From NCBI RefSeq assembly GCF_001676155.1, contig NZ_LZEW01000035.1:1-64000 (forward strand): a DNA stretch of 64,000 nt, read 5' to 3'. The notes below the pieces were generated by a model. That model did not search any database. It had not been told where the DNA came from and saw nothing but the letters and a program-made list of their open reading frames with translations. Origin of the DNA: Morganella psychrotolerans (lineage in GTDB: Bacteria > Pseudomonadota > Gammaproteobacteria > Enterobacterales > Enterobacteriaceae). This document shows, one piece after another, positions 54,836 to 62,598 of this stretch. Position 1 is the first letter of the stretch; every line of letters begins with the position of its first letter. The translations under genes and the position numbers were made by a program.

Positions 54836-54901
54836 ATATATTTGCTCCGCCTTATTTGGAGTAATTATTGATTAATTAACAGAAAATCTTTGTTTTTTAT
54901 G

Positions 54902-54933
54902 TGGTGCATCTTTCAGATGCACCATTTTTTTTT
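54902..54933 (+). terminator. Strong intrinsic terminator before thyA
   Basis: TGGTGCATCT-TTC-AGATGCACCA followed by T9. Confidence 0.92.
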
Positions 54934-54963
54934 GTTTACTGCCTACCAATCTTATATAAAATG

Positions 54964-54981
54964 TAAGTACGTAAATACATA
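54964..54981. promoter_or_regulatory. Operator-like dyad TAAGTA-N6-TACATA before thyA
   Basis: Spacer CGTAAA. TATATAAAAT directly upstream is a likely -10, so the dyad would cover the start of transcription. 12 bp before the ATG. Confidence 0.7.
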
Positions 54982-54992
54982 CAGAGGGCATT

Positions 54993-56108
54993 ATGGAAAA
55001 TGATATCAAAAACCACCTTGCACTGAGCAACGACGATTCATTCCGACAGGTTATTGAAGCTGTCTACAACGAGGGTGAATTATCAAATAACAACCGTACA
55101 GGTGTTCCGACTCGCGGATTGAGCTTTATTCCAAGTTTTTATCATCTTACCGGTGGTCTTGTTCCGATGCTGTCAGGTAAAGCCGTTAACGAAAAACCGC
55201 TTCTGGTTGAACTTGAATGGTATCTGCGCGGTGAGGGTAATATCCGCTTTATGAGCGAAAACGGCGTGAAAATCTGGAATCAATGGGCGGATGAAAACGG
55301 CGATCTCGGGCCGGTGTATGGCAAGCAATGGCGTAAGTGGCGCGATACCCGGGTTGTGACTGTCTCAGAGTTTGAAGAAATCAAGCACAGGGGCTATGTG
55401 GTGGATGGGGAGCTGACGGATGGTCGTCTGGCTGTTACCCGCGAAATCGACCAGTTACAGCGCATCGTGGATAATCTGCGTAACGACCCTGAGAACCGCC
55501 GTAACATCATGTCAGCGTGGAACGTTGGTGAGCTGGAGGATATGCAGCTTCCGCCGTGTCACTTCGCGTTCGGGACGTGGAGTCGTGAAGTCAGTCCGGA
55601 TCAGCGTTTTTATATTGCAGTGGAAACCGGTGCGAATCATTTTGCTCACGGTATTGTGTCGAAATACTCAGCCATGATCAGTGATCTTGTTGATGAAAAC
55701 GGCGCATTGCCGGATCTCGATACTCTGGCGGAAACGGTCACTCATGAATGGCTTGATGCCCGAGGCATTCCGCGCCGTGTACTGAACACCGGCATGGTGC
55801 AGCGCAGCGTTGATACCTTTGTCGGTATGCCTTTCAACATCGCTGGCTACGGCATTCTGACGCACTATCTGGCGCATATCACCGATCACATGGCGGACAA
55901 TTTTACCCACTTCGGGTTTGACGTTCACCTGTATAGCAATCACGAAGACGGATTCAAAGAATACACCGGTCGTCGTGAAATCGAGGAAAGCTACCCTGTG
56001 GTGGTATTCCCTGAGTCGTGGAAAGAGTTGTCAGATTTCAACTGGCAGGAAATTCAGATCCTCGGTTATCAGTCTCACGACTGGATCAAAGTGCCTGTTG
56101 CGAAGTAA
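54993..56108 (+). CDS. thyA: Thymidylate synthase (ThyA type) with insertions
   Basis: The protein has 371 residues, against 264 in E. coli. Family blocks: LVELEWYLRGEGNIRFM, GDLGPVYGKQWRKWRD, NRRNIMSAWNVGELEDM, the catalytic Cys in LPPCHFAFGTW, QRSVDTFVGMPFNIAGYG and HLYSNHEDGFKEYT. Two extra segments, one after KQWRKW (about 45 residues) and one before QRSVD (about 50 residues), explain the length. Converts dUMP to dTMP using methylene-tetrahydrofolate, matched by the DHFR encoded two genes on. GAGGG upstream. Confidence 0.93.
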   Translation: MENDIKNHLALSNDDSFRQVIEAVYNEGELSNNNRTGVPTRGLSFIPSFYHLTGGLVPMLSGKAVNEKPLLVELEWYLRGEGNIRFMSENGVKIWNQWADENGDLGPVYGKQWRKWRDTRVVTVSEFEEIKHRGYVVDGELTDGRLAVTREIDQLQRIVDNLRNDPENRRNIMSAWNVGELEDMQLPPCHFAFGTWSREVSPDQRFYIAVETGANHFAHGIVSKYSAMISDLVDENGALPDLDTLAETVTHEWLDARGIPRRVLNTGMVQRSVDTFVGMPFNIAGYGILTHYLAHITDHMADNFTHFGFDVHLYSNHEDGFKEYTGRREIEESYPVVVFPESWKELSDFNWQEIQILGYQSHDWIKVPVAK

Positions 56109-56118
56109 GGAAGCCTCA

Positions 56119-56556
56119 ATGCAACCTCTGGTTATTTGTACCATTGACGGTGTGCTGTCGGATAACAGCACCCGTCTTCATCTGCTCAGAGACGGTGGTG
56201 TCTCTGAGTATCACGAGCGCCATGACCGGGATGATACGGTGATTGCGTCAGTCCGTATGTTAAAGGGCTTTCAGCGTACCGGCTGCGATATTTTGATTGT
56301 GGACGACCGCCCTGCCGAATACATGCAGCAGACGGAAAACTGGCTGAAAGAGAACGGTGTATTTTTTGACTATCTGTATCTGCCGAAAGTTAAAGAAGCG
56401 GGTCGCGCTTTCAAGATGAAAGCTGTGCGTAATCATATTCGTGAGAATGGCGGTCAGATTATCGCTGTGATGTGCTCTGAGCGCCACGACGAGACTGATT
56501 TCCGAAACCACCAGCACCGGCCGACTGTTTACACCGTAACGCGGGGGGTATCTTGA
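56119..56556 (+). CDS. HAD-superfamily-like protein lacking the usual nucleophile
   Basis: The protein has 145 residues from ATG 56119 (AAGGA upstream; the frame is open far upstream into thyA). Resembles T4 PseT-type phosphatase domains: VICTIDGVLSDNSTRLHLL, GCDILIVDDRPAEYMQQTEN, WLKENGVFFDYLYLPKVKE. The first Asp of the DxDG motif is Thr (TIDG), and the last acidic motif reads VMCSERHDET. Classic phosphatase activity is therefore doubtful. It overlaps the DHFR gene by 4 bp. Confidence 0.7.
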   Translation: MQPLVICTIDGVLSDNSTRLHLLRDGGVSEYHERHDRDDTVIASVRMLKGFQRTGCDILIVDDRPAEYMQQTENWLKENGVFFDYLYLPKVKEAGRAFKMKAVRNHIRENGGQIIAVMCSERHDETDFRNHQHRPTVYTVTRGVS

Positions 56557-57038
56557 TTTCACTGATTGCAGCGGTCGGAAGAAATAACGGCATCGGCGTG
56601 AATAACGCCCTGCCCTGGCGTTGCTCCCGGGATCTGAAACTGTTCCGCAAAAAGACGCTTGGCGAGATTGTTGTTATGGGTCGTAAGACGGCGGAAAGTC
56701 TCGGGAAGCCGCTGAAAGACAGATTCAATTTTGTTCTGACACGTAACCCTGAAAAAGTACCGCCCGGCTTTGCAATCATCCGCAATATCGACGATGTGGT
56801 GGCGCTGGGCGACCTGCACACCGTTTACGTTATCGGTGGCGCGGAGATTTACCGGCAGTTCATCGGATTGGCACAACGCGCTTTCGTTTCCCATATTGAA
56901 ACGGATGCGGCTGATGCTGATACCTTTTTCCCGATGGACGAGCTGCGGGCTGAGTTTAACCGAAAAATGACTCTTAACTTTTACGATGAAACAGACACCG
57001 AACCGGCGTTTGATCACGTCATGTACTGGAAGCAGTAA
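56553..57038 (+). CDS. Dihydrofolate reductase
   Basis: The protein has 161 residues, TTG start at 56553 with a GGGGGG ribosome binding site, overlapping the previous stop. Motifs: MISLIAAVGRNNGIGVNNAL, PWRCSRDLKLFRKKT (with the catalytic acidic region), IVVMGRKTAESLGKPL, VYVIGGAEIYRQF. Regenerates tetrahydrofolate for the thymidylate synthase encoded upstream. Whether it alters trimethoprim sensitivity of the host cannot be judged from sequence. Confidence 0.93.
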   Translation: MISLIAAVGRNNGIGVNNALPWRCSRDLKLFRKKTLGEIVVMGRKTAESLGKPLKDRFNFVLTRNPEKVPPGFAIIRNIDDVVALGDLHTVYVIGGAEIYRQFIGLAQRAFVSHIETDAADADTFFPMDELRAEFNRKMTLNFYDETDTEPAFDHVMYWKQ

Positions 57039-57039
57039 T

Positions 57040-57693
57040 ATGAAATCAGCATTTAAAATCGGGATTTGTGGCGCTCAGGGGGCTGGAAAAACCACGCTTG
57101 CCAAAGCCTTTTCCGAAGCGTCAGGTATTCCGTATTTCGACGCTGACGTGCGGGGCATTCTGAAACGACACGGCTTTGACTGCCGGGCAGATATGTCTCC
57201 GGTGGAATACTTCACAATGCAGTTTACGGTTTGTTGTGAACTTTACAGCAGTTATCCGGATGGAAATTTTATCACGGACAGAACACCGCTCGATGTGATG
57301 GGTTACACACTGGCGTATGTCCCGCCAAATATCAGCAGTGACAACGCGGCGGGTAAAGAAATTGAGCATTCCTTTATCGATATCCTGTCCGAATCACGGG
57401 TGGCTATAGCGGACAATTTCACCAATATCATGATGATCAGCGGCTACTTCTCTGGCAATGATGATACGGCGCGGACTGACCGTGCATCCGTTCATCTTGG
57501 CTACCGTACGAAAATTGAAAGCCTGATCCGGGGTGAGCTGCACCGGTTTGTCGATTTCGACTGCACCGGCCATGTGAAGTTTCACACGCTGGCCCGGGAA
57601 ATCAAGGATCTTGATAAGCGGGTCGAAACGCTGTTTAGCCTCTTTGAAATCCACATTGATAACTACGGCTACCAAACTCAAGCCGCTCACTAA
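57040..57693 (+). CDS. P-loop nucleoside or nucleotide kinase-like protein
   Basis: The protein has 217 residues from ATG 57040. Walker A GICGAQGAGKTTLAKAF, then GIPYFDADVRGILKRHGFDC, NFITDRTPLDVMGYTLAY. The layout resembles AAA_28/deoxynucleotide kinase-like ATPases in phages. With NrdAB, ThyA and DHFR next to it, phosphorylation of a deoxynucleotide is the likely role, but the substrate is not identifiable. The start follows the DHFR stop by one base. Confidence 0.75.
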   Translation: MKSAFKIGICGAQGAGKTTLAKAFSEASGIPYFDADVRGILKRHGFDCRADMSPVEYFTMQFTVCCELYSSYPDGNFITDRTPLDVMGYTLAYVPPNISSDNAAGKEIEHSFIDILSESRVAIADNFTNIMMISGYFSGNDDTARTDRASVHLGYRTKIESLIRGELHRFVDFDCTGHVKFHTLAREIKDLDKRVETLFSLFEIHIDNYGYQTQAAH

Positions 57694-57753
57694 TCCTTTA
57701 ACGCCTGTGTGGTTGGCTGAAAATATACTGACCACACAACGGAGATTTACACA

Positions 57754-58218
57754 ATGTCAGACGAAACTTTTTACGACGAAGACAACCCGGATGCCGGTGT
57801 TACCATGCTGGATCTGCGTGAGGAAATCGACCGCAAGGCGATACTTTCTATCGAGAAGATTGTTGACCGTTTTGAGAAGAATTTTATTACCCGCCGTGAA
57901 GCATCTACCGGTATTAATGCTGTGTTTGATGCGGTACAGGGACTGGTCAGTTCAGAAATCGGTGAAGTGCTTAACACGGTTCTTACTGAAATCGATAAAT
58001 CAGAAAAGGCAGACAAATTCCCGATGGTATTTGGTCACAAAGGCAATGTTGTGATCCTCAGACCGGATATGTTCAGCTTGACCCTGAACACCATCATGGT
58101 CAATGCCGGCGGTGGCAAAGCGGAAAAAGTAGAACCGTTTGAAAATGAGACTATGCTGCTGAAAGCAGCGGTAACGAAAGCCATGACGTTCAGCAAAAAC
58201 GGAGCTGTGCGGTTATGA
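57754..58218 (+). CDS. Hypothetical protein (154 aa)
   Basis: Begins MSDETFYDEDNPDAGVTMLD, acidic at the N-terminus and then helical (DRFEKNFITRREASTGINAV). C-terminal half with KFPMVFGHKGNVVILRPDMF is beta-like. The start has CGGAG upstream. Overlaps the DnaQ-like gene by 4 bp, so may be part of the same replication or nucleotide function. Family not recognised. Confidence 0.7.
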   Translation: MSDETFYDEDNPDAGVTMLDLREEIDRKAILSIEKIVDRFEKNFITRREASTGINAVFDAVQGLVSSEIGEVLNTVLTEIDKSEKADKFPMVFGHKGNVVILRPDMFSLTLNTIMVNAGGGKAEKVEPFENETMLLKAAVTKAMTFSKNGAVRL

Positions 58219-58826
58219 TGCCGGCAAAGACAAAAATTGCTGTCGGCATTGACCTTGAAACTACCGGTCTGGAATATGCTGACGGACACCGTATTTTTGA
58301 GATTGCTATCTGCGCCCGTGATCTGCTTACAGGGGCGGCTGTTAAGGATCTCGTTTTACGGTTCAATCCACGGCGGGAAATATCAGCAAAAGCGCAGGAA
58401 ATTACCGGGGTTAAGCTGGCTGATCTGGTCGCAGAGCCGCTGTTTGAAACCAAAGCGAAGTCGATAGCAACAATCCTGAATAACGCCTCAGTCATTGTCG
58501 CTCACAACGGGTTAGGGTTCGACAAACCGTTTCTGGATCATGAGCTGGGTCTGTGCGGTGAGCGTCTGCGTTCAAATCTGATCTGGATGGATACCATGCT
58601 TCACGGGTTATGGGCGACACAGGACGGGAAACGCCCTACCCTGCGTGAACTGGCATTCTCGCTGGGTTATGAGTATGAAGAGGAAAAAGCCCACGGGGCG
58701 CTGTACGATACTCAGCTTATGATGGATTGCTTTTTCACAGCCCGGAACAAATACGGTCTGTTTAAGATACCGGATGAGGAAATTCTTTTGGAAGATAAAC
58801 TGTCTGAAATGAGCGGTATGTTTTAG
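58215..58826 (+). CDS. DnaQ-like 3'-5' exonuclease
   Basis: The protein has 203 residues. DEDDh motifs: VGIDLETTGLEYADG (Exo I), VIVAHNGLGFDKPFLDHEL (Exo II), and KAHGALYDTQLMMDC (Exo III, His and Asp). This is the proofreading exonuclease fold of DnaQ/epsilon. The DnaE of this element has no built-in 3'-5' exonuclease, so this is the probable proofreader. A hairpin (58831-58862) closes the operon. Confidence 0.87.
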   Translation: MMPAKTKIAVGIDLETTGLEYADGHRIFEIAICARDLLTGAAVKDLVLRFNPRREISAKAQEITGVKLADLVAEPLFETKAKSIATILNNASVIVAHNGLGFDKPFLDHELGLCGERLRSNLIWMDTMLHGLWATQDGKRPTLRELAFSLGYEYEEEKAHGALYDTQLMMDCFFTARNKYGLFKIPDEEILLEDKLSEMSGMF

Positions 58827-58830
58827 TTAT

Positions 58831-58862
58831 ACGGATAGCCGTAAATATTTATGGCTATCCGT
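58831..58862. terminator. Terminator between convergent genes
   Basis: ACGGATAGCC and GGCTATCCGT around a 12-nt AT-rich loop. Confidence 0.75.
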
Positions 58863-58870
58863 TAAATTCA

Positions 58871-59630
58871 TCAGTAGTTTTGTAAATCTGTATACCAACT
58901 TTCTTTGCCTACAGTTTTAAAAATATTCTCTTGAGATTTTTCAAAAACGGCTTCAAGTTTGGTTCTGTTATTCACGAGTGTCCTACCTTTTTTTTCGCAC
59001 GTAGATTGAAGTAAGTCCCTATTAATTATTGATATGGATTTATTTTTAAATAAACCTAATTTATGAAATAAAAAAACAACCGTCACGGCCTTTCAGCTTT
59101 GCCTTCCAACCGCTATCAGTTGAGAATCCATAAAATATATCACTGCTGTTTTTTATGTTTATGATTTTATCTAGGTTTTCTGTATTTGTTGGCAGCAAGT
59201 CTGTTGGTGTTTTTTCCGTATCATAACCTATCGTTAGTGAAATGTTTTCACCATCAAATTTTGTTTTTTCAACTACGCGGAGTATTTCAATATAACTTCT
59301 GAGTAAGGAAATTTTATTTTTTAACTTGTTAGCTTTATTGCTTGGCTCTTTACGACTTGCAAAATCATCATAATCATGGCGGTTAACGGAAAATGTCTTG
59401 ACGAAAAAATCTCGTTCTTGTAATGCACCTTTTGATTTTGCATATTCAACAGCATCTATATATACGGTGTCATAAAATAGTGGCCATGTATTTAAATAAC
59501 CTGTTTTTAATTCACTCCGTTCATCTGCCTTAGTTTTTACCACCCTGACCATAGATAATTTTGACAAATAGTATTTTATATTTTCTAGTGCTTTTTCTTT
59601 GTCTGTTAAAAAAAACAGAGGTTTTATCAT
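58871..59630 (-). CDS. Unknown AT-rich accessory protein, probably one gene split by an A7 run
   Basis: Read on the reverse strand from ATG 59630 (MIKPLFFLTDKEKALENIKY), the frame stops at 59061. One base fewer in the run at 59070-59076 joins it to the frame ending at 58871 (GRDGCFLFHKLGLFKNKSIS), giving 252 residues. Lys/Asn-rich, no signal or membrane helix. AT content and opposite orientation mark it as a late acquisition between the nucleotide operon and the 59865 gene. Family not recognised; no good Shine-Dalgarno at the start. Confidence 0.6.
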
Positions 59631-59864
59631 AAACGGTCAATTTTTAACTCCATGAGGTTCTGATTATTTATCTATATTACAACATCAAACGAAATAGTTG
59701 CCTTGAGTTGTAATAATGTTGAGTTACATCACAAGAAATTGACAGTACGTAAATGGCTAAATAACCTTTTGATTTTCAGTGCCTGTTAAACCATCTTTTC
59801 CGCCTGTTTGAGTCGTCCATAATTAGTGCATCAAACGAAAACACTGATTACAGGAAAATGTAAA

Positions 59865-60752
59865 ATGACTATGAACACCACCTCTGTTACTTCCGATAGC
59901 GGTCTTTCTCTCGATGAAATGATGGCACTGTTAGATCCGGTTAGTCCTGCTGAAATTGCAGACGAGCCTGTTGCAGAGAAAACCGGCGCTATGGCTGATC
60001 TTGATAGCCTTTCTGCACAACTTGATGCGCTTGACGCGGCAGTTGTTACGAAGCAGGTTTCAGCGGTAGAGGCTGTTATCCCTACGACCACTGTAGACAG
60101 TAGCGAGGATTTGGATGCGGTGCTGTCAAAACTATCTGATGATTTAGGCAGTGAAGAACCTGACCTGAATAAGATTATTGAGCCTGAACCTGAGCCGGAA
60201 GAAGCAAAGGCAGAATCTGTTGCAGTTGCAGCAGCTGTTGTTGATCCGGCTGATGCTCCTGTTTACACAGTTGCAGCAAAGCCACGCCGTAAACGCAAGG
60301 CTGCTGCTGAAACAGGCGGGTCTACTGAGCCGGCTAAACCACGCGAACCGCGCAGTAAAATGAGCCTTGATGATCTGACTGACGAGGACTGCGGAAAAAT
60401 CGGCGTTGATAAAGCGGCGCTGGTTGAGGCATACGAAAAATGTCCGGTAAAGGCGAAAGATAAAGTCGTCAATCTGATCCAGTGGGCGGTCAAAGGCAAT
60501 GAACTGTCAGTCTATACGCAGTTGTGCATTGAGAACCTGATCAAAAATAACACCTCAACGTCTGAAATGTTCCGTCTTCACATGATGAGCAACCCGACAC
60601 GTCCATATCCGGCAGCGACGGCTGGTTCTCAAGCGGGTCAGTTAATGGCGGTTCTGCCGGCACTAAATATCGCAGATCGCGTCGGTAAAAATCTGACGCT
60701 TAAAGCTGACAGCCCTATCGTCAAATTGTTCGTCTCACAAATGGCAGCGTAA
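59865..60752 (+). CDS. Hypothetical protein with acidic N-terminus and basic patch (295 aa)
   Basis: Start ATG 59865 (MTMNTTSVTSDSGLSLDEMM), AGGA upstream; the frame is open to 59826. Low-complexity acidic and Ala-rich region to residue 125, then an AT-hook-like basic patch AKPRRKRKAAAETGG, then a folded helical C-terminus (KDKVVNLIQWAVKGNELSVY). A TTGACA (59729) lies upstream as possible -35. Probably a DNA-associated protein. Family not recognised. Confidence 0.7.
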   Translation: MTMNTTSVTSDSGLSLDEMMALLDPVSPAEIADEPVAEKTGAMADLDSLSAQLDALDAAVVTKQVSAVEAVIPTTTVDSSEDLDAVLSKLSDDLGSEEPDLNKIIEPEPEPEEAKAESVAVAAAVVDPADAPVYTVAAKPRRKRKAAAETGGSTEPAKPREPRSKMSLDDLTDEDCGKIGVDKAALVEAYEKCPVKAKDKVVNLIQWAVKGNELSVYTQLCIENLIKNNTSTSEMFRLHMMSNPTRPYPAATAGSQAGQLMAVLPALNIADRVGKNLTLKADSPIVKLFVSQMAA

Positions 60753-60774
60753 CGCCAGAATCGACTCAGGGGAG

Positions 60775-60796
60775 CGTATTGTGTAGTAGCAATACG
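60775..60796 (+). terminator. Hairpin after the 59865 gene
   Basis: CGTATTG and CAATACG around an 8-nt loop, followed by TTTCCTC. Confidence 0.6.
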
Positions 60797-60907
60797 TTTC
60801 CTCATCTTGTATCTGAAATCCTCTCAGAATTGCATACAGACACTCTACCGGACTTTTAAAACAATGCTTGCTGATCGATCCGGATGTTATAAACTCAATT
60901 CTTTTAA

Positions 60908-60925
60908 TAGGTATTTAGGTACGTA
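60908..60925. promoter_or_regulatory. Operator-like dyad overlapping the start codon of the methylase gene
   Basis: TAGGTA-TTTAGG-TACGTA; the last A is the A of ATG 60925. It also contains the only AGG available as a ribosome binding site. Confidence 0.65.
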
Positions 60926-61533
60926 TGGGAACGACAACGACAGAAACATCCAGAAAAAGGGACAAATCACTAAAAGACCTGTGGCGAACGCCAGGTTGGT
61001 GTGTCACGGCAATACAGAAGTTATTGGCGCTGACTTTTGATGTGGATGTTGCCTGTAACAAAGATAACGCGCTTTTCCCGAATTACATCGGTCTGGAAAA
61101 AAATGCGCTGATATCCGAATGGGGAGCGTCGGACACGAAAGCGTTTCTGAACCCACCCTACTCCAAAATTGAGCCGTGGATTCACGCTGCTGTCCGGGAG
61201 CAAAGTCGAGGCGTGACAACCGTAATGCTGATACCGCAGTCCATCGATACAAAGTGGTATCTGCTGGCACGGGAACACGCTAACGAGGTTGTTTTCATCG
61301 TTGGTGGCCGGATAGCGTTTCTGGAGCCGGACGTTATGCTCGGATTCAAGGAGAGTCGTGAGAATACCGGCGGAAGCATGCTGGTGGTATTCCGTGGCTA
61401 TTCTGGCGGTGTGGGCTGTATCAGCCGCGAAGTCGAAATAAACGTGATGAAAAAGCTGGGCGGGTATGTTCCGCCAGTCAGAGCAAAAAGAGTACCAAAG
61501 AAGAAACCCAAAAAAGAGTGTGCCGCTGTGTAA
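60925..61533 (+). CDS. Phage-type DNA N6-adenine methyltransferase (Dam-like)
   Basis: The protein has 202 residues. LWRTPGWCVTAIQKLLALTF, DVDVACNKDNALFPNYIGL, AFLNPPYSKIEPWI with the catalytic NPPY motif, MLIPQSIDTKWY and GGRIAFLEPD match the phage Dam family. The C-terminus is basic (RAKRVPKKKPKKE). It may protect DNA from restriction or mark the GATC-rich origin; the recognition sequence cannot be read here. The operator-like dyad sits right on its start. Confidence 0.87.
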   Translation: MGTTTTETSRKRDKSLKDLWRTPGWCVTAIQKLLALTFDVDVACNKDNALFPNYIGLEKNALISEWGASDTKAFLNPPYSKIEPWIHAAVREQSRGVTTVMLIPQSIDTKWYLLAREHANEVVFIVGGRIAFLEPDVMLGFKESRENTGGSMLVVFRGYSGGVGCISREVEINVMKKLGGYVPPVRAKRVPKKKPKKECAAV

Positions 61534-61538
61534 CAACG

Positions 61539-61575
61539 CAAGCCGTGTTCCCATAATATATATTTAGATCTTTAT
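61539..61575 (+). repeat. 37-bp repeat, copy B
   Basis: Begins CAAGCCGTGTTCCCATAA, then TTAGATCTTTAT. Starts 6 bp after the methylase stop and faces copy D, 12 bp away. Confidence 0.65.
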
Positions 61576-61587
61576 TGGTTTTTCCTT

Positions 61588-61624
61588 ATAAAAATCTCTT
61601 TAAATACTATCGGAGCACGGCTTA
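61588..61624 (-). repeat. 37-bp repeat, copy D
   Basis: Reverse strand begins TAAGCCGTGCTCCGATAG. Inverted with respect to copy B, so the pair forms an 86-bp inverted structure. Confidence 0.65.
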
Positions 61625-61665
61625 CGAGAATCACTGCGGTTCGATAATAACTGCGGAGAAAATTT

Positions 61666-61893
61666 ATGACGGAAACCGTAAATGTAGTCGCTTTTGTTGA
61701 AACCCCGTTCACGGAAAATGTCCGTGATCGCCTACAGGATAAAATGAAAAGTTTTGAACTCGCGGAATGGGCGTTTCAGTGTATTGAAACCGGTGAGAAC
61801 AAAGACAACATGCGGCAGCTTGTCGGCGTTCTGGTGAATGAGGTGTTTGCACAAAGGAAATTGATCACTGACATGTGCAGTATTGGTAAATAA
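61666..61893 (+). CDS. Small helical protein (75 aa)
   Basis: GGAG precedes the ATG. MTETVNVVAFVETPFTENVR, then KDNMRQLVGVLVNEVFAQRK is helical. A related stretch occurs in the 62371 frame (LIDLMVACITELVAFRSLYT), so the two may be paralogs. Preceded by the inverted 37-bp repeat pair, followed by a perfect terminator palindrome. Unknown role. Confidence 0.65.
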   Translation: MTETVNVVAFVETPFTENVRDRLQDKMKSFELAEWAFQCIETGENKDNMRQLVGVLVNEVFAQRKLITDMCSIGK

Positions 61894-61906
61894 CACATAC
61901 GGTGTA

Positions 61907-61928
61907 GCGGGTTGGGCGCCCAACCCGC
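61907..61928. terminator. Perfect 22-bp palindrome, convergent terminator
   Basis: GCGGGTTGGGC directly followed by its complement GCCCAACCCGC, between the ends of the 61666 and 61938 genes. Confidence 0.8.
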
Positions 61929-61937
61929 ATTACTAAA

Positions 61938-62225
61938 CTATGCTAAAACAGTATCATCTCCGAGGGTTGACGATGATGCCGGTTTTGGTTTTGGTTTCAA
62001 ACCTTTCACACCGTCAGCTATGACGGTTTTATATTCAGTTATACCTGTAAGATACTCAACTTGCTGCAACGCCTTGCTCAAGTCAGCAAACTCATTACCA
62101 GTGCTGTTTACTCTTGCAATTTCAGTAACAATTTCACCGACAGAGTAACCATTTTTTTGAGCCTTTTTCAAGGCGCGAACCTCTTTTCGGAGGGTTGAAG
62201 TTTGGGTTTCTGGTAAAAATCTCAT
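61938..62225 (-). CDS. Hypothetical helical protein (95 aa)
   Basis: Reverse strand, ATG 62225 with AAAAGG upstream. MRFLPETQTSTLRKEVRALK, then GYSVGEIVTEIARVNS and DLSKALQQVEYLTG; helical, with a Lys-Pro-rich tail (GLKPKPKPASSST). Convergent with the 61666 gene at the palindrome. Possibly a small regulator; family not recognised. Confidence 0.6.
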   Translation of the reverse strand: MRFLPETQTSTLRKEVRALKKAQKNGYSVGEIVTEIARVNSTGNEFADLSKALQQVEYLTGITEYKTVIADGVKGLKPKPKPASSSTLGDDTVLA

Positions 62226-62370
62226 TTCATTTGACCTTTTACTTATTTGACACAGAATTCTAAACGGGGGCAGTGGCTATGACCCGTTTACTCCTAATCA
62301 GATGAGTATCTGACTTCAAGATGTAATAACAAAGGTTCGCTGATTACACAATAAATCCTACAGAAAAAGC

Positions 62371-62598
62371 GTGTTTTCTACCCATTTCTGCATGGAAAGT
62401 GTTCGTTGTGCTTGCTTTGTGAGCTGGTTAGGTTTTGAACGTAAATGTCTTATTGACCTTATGGTGGCATGTATTACGGAGCTTGTGGCTTTCCGGTCTT
62501 TATACACAAACATCATAGAAATCATGGGTGATAAAATACAGGCATCAGATATGCAGAACCTCTTTTGGGCGGGTCGTCCCGGCATCCATACAGCCTAA
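62371..62598 (+). CDS. Possible small protein, paralog of the 61666 product
   Basis: Frame from GTG 62371 (ATG 62392 internal) to TAA 62596-62598. MESVRCACFVSWLGFERK then LIDLMVACITELVAFRSLYT aligns with MKSFELAEWAFQCIETGENK and RQLVGVLVNEVFAQRKLITD of the 61666 protein. No good ribosome binding site, and the N-terminus may be lost. The reverse strand is also open (62358-62585) but shows no resemblance. Could be a decaying copy. Confidence 0.4.
   Translation: MFSTHFCMESVRCACFVSWLGFERKCLIDLMVACITELVAFRSLYTNIIEIMGDKIQASDMQNLFWAGRPGIHTA

Noticed and set aside
59729..59760. Further copy of the dyad at AGTACGTAAATGG
   Set aside because: Only 4/6 in each half; the TTGACA there is better read as a -35 element.
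62358..62585. Reverse-strand frame opposite the 62371 gene
   Set aside because: No ribosome binding site or similarity, while the forward frame resembles a neighbour.
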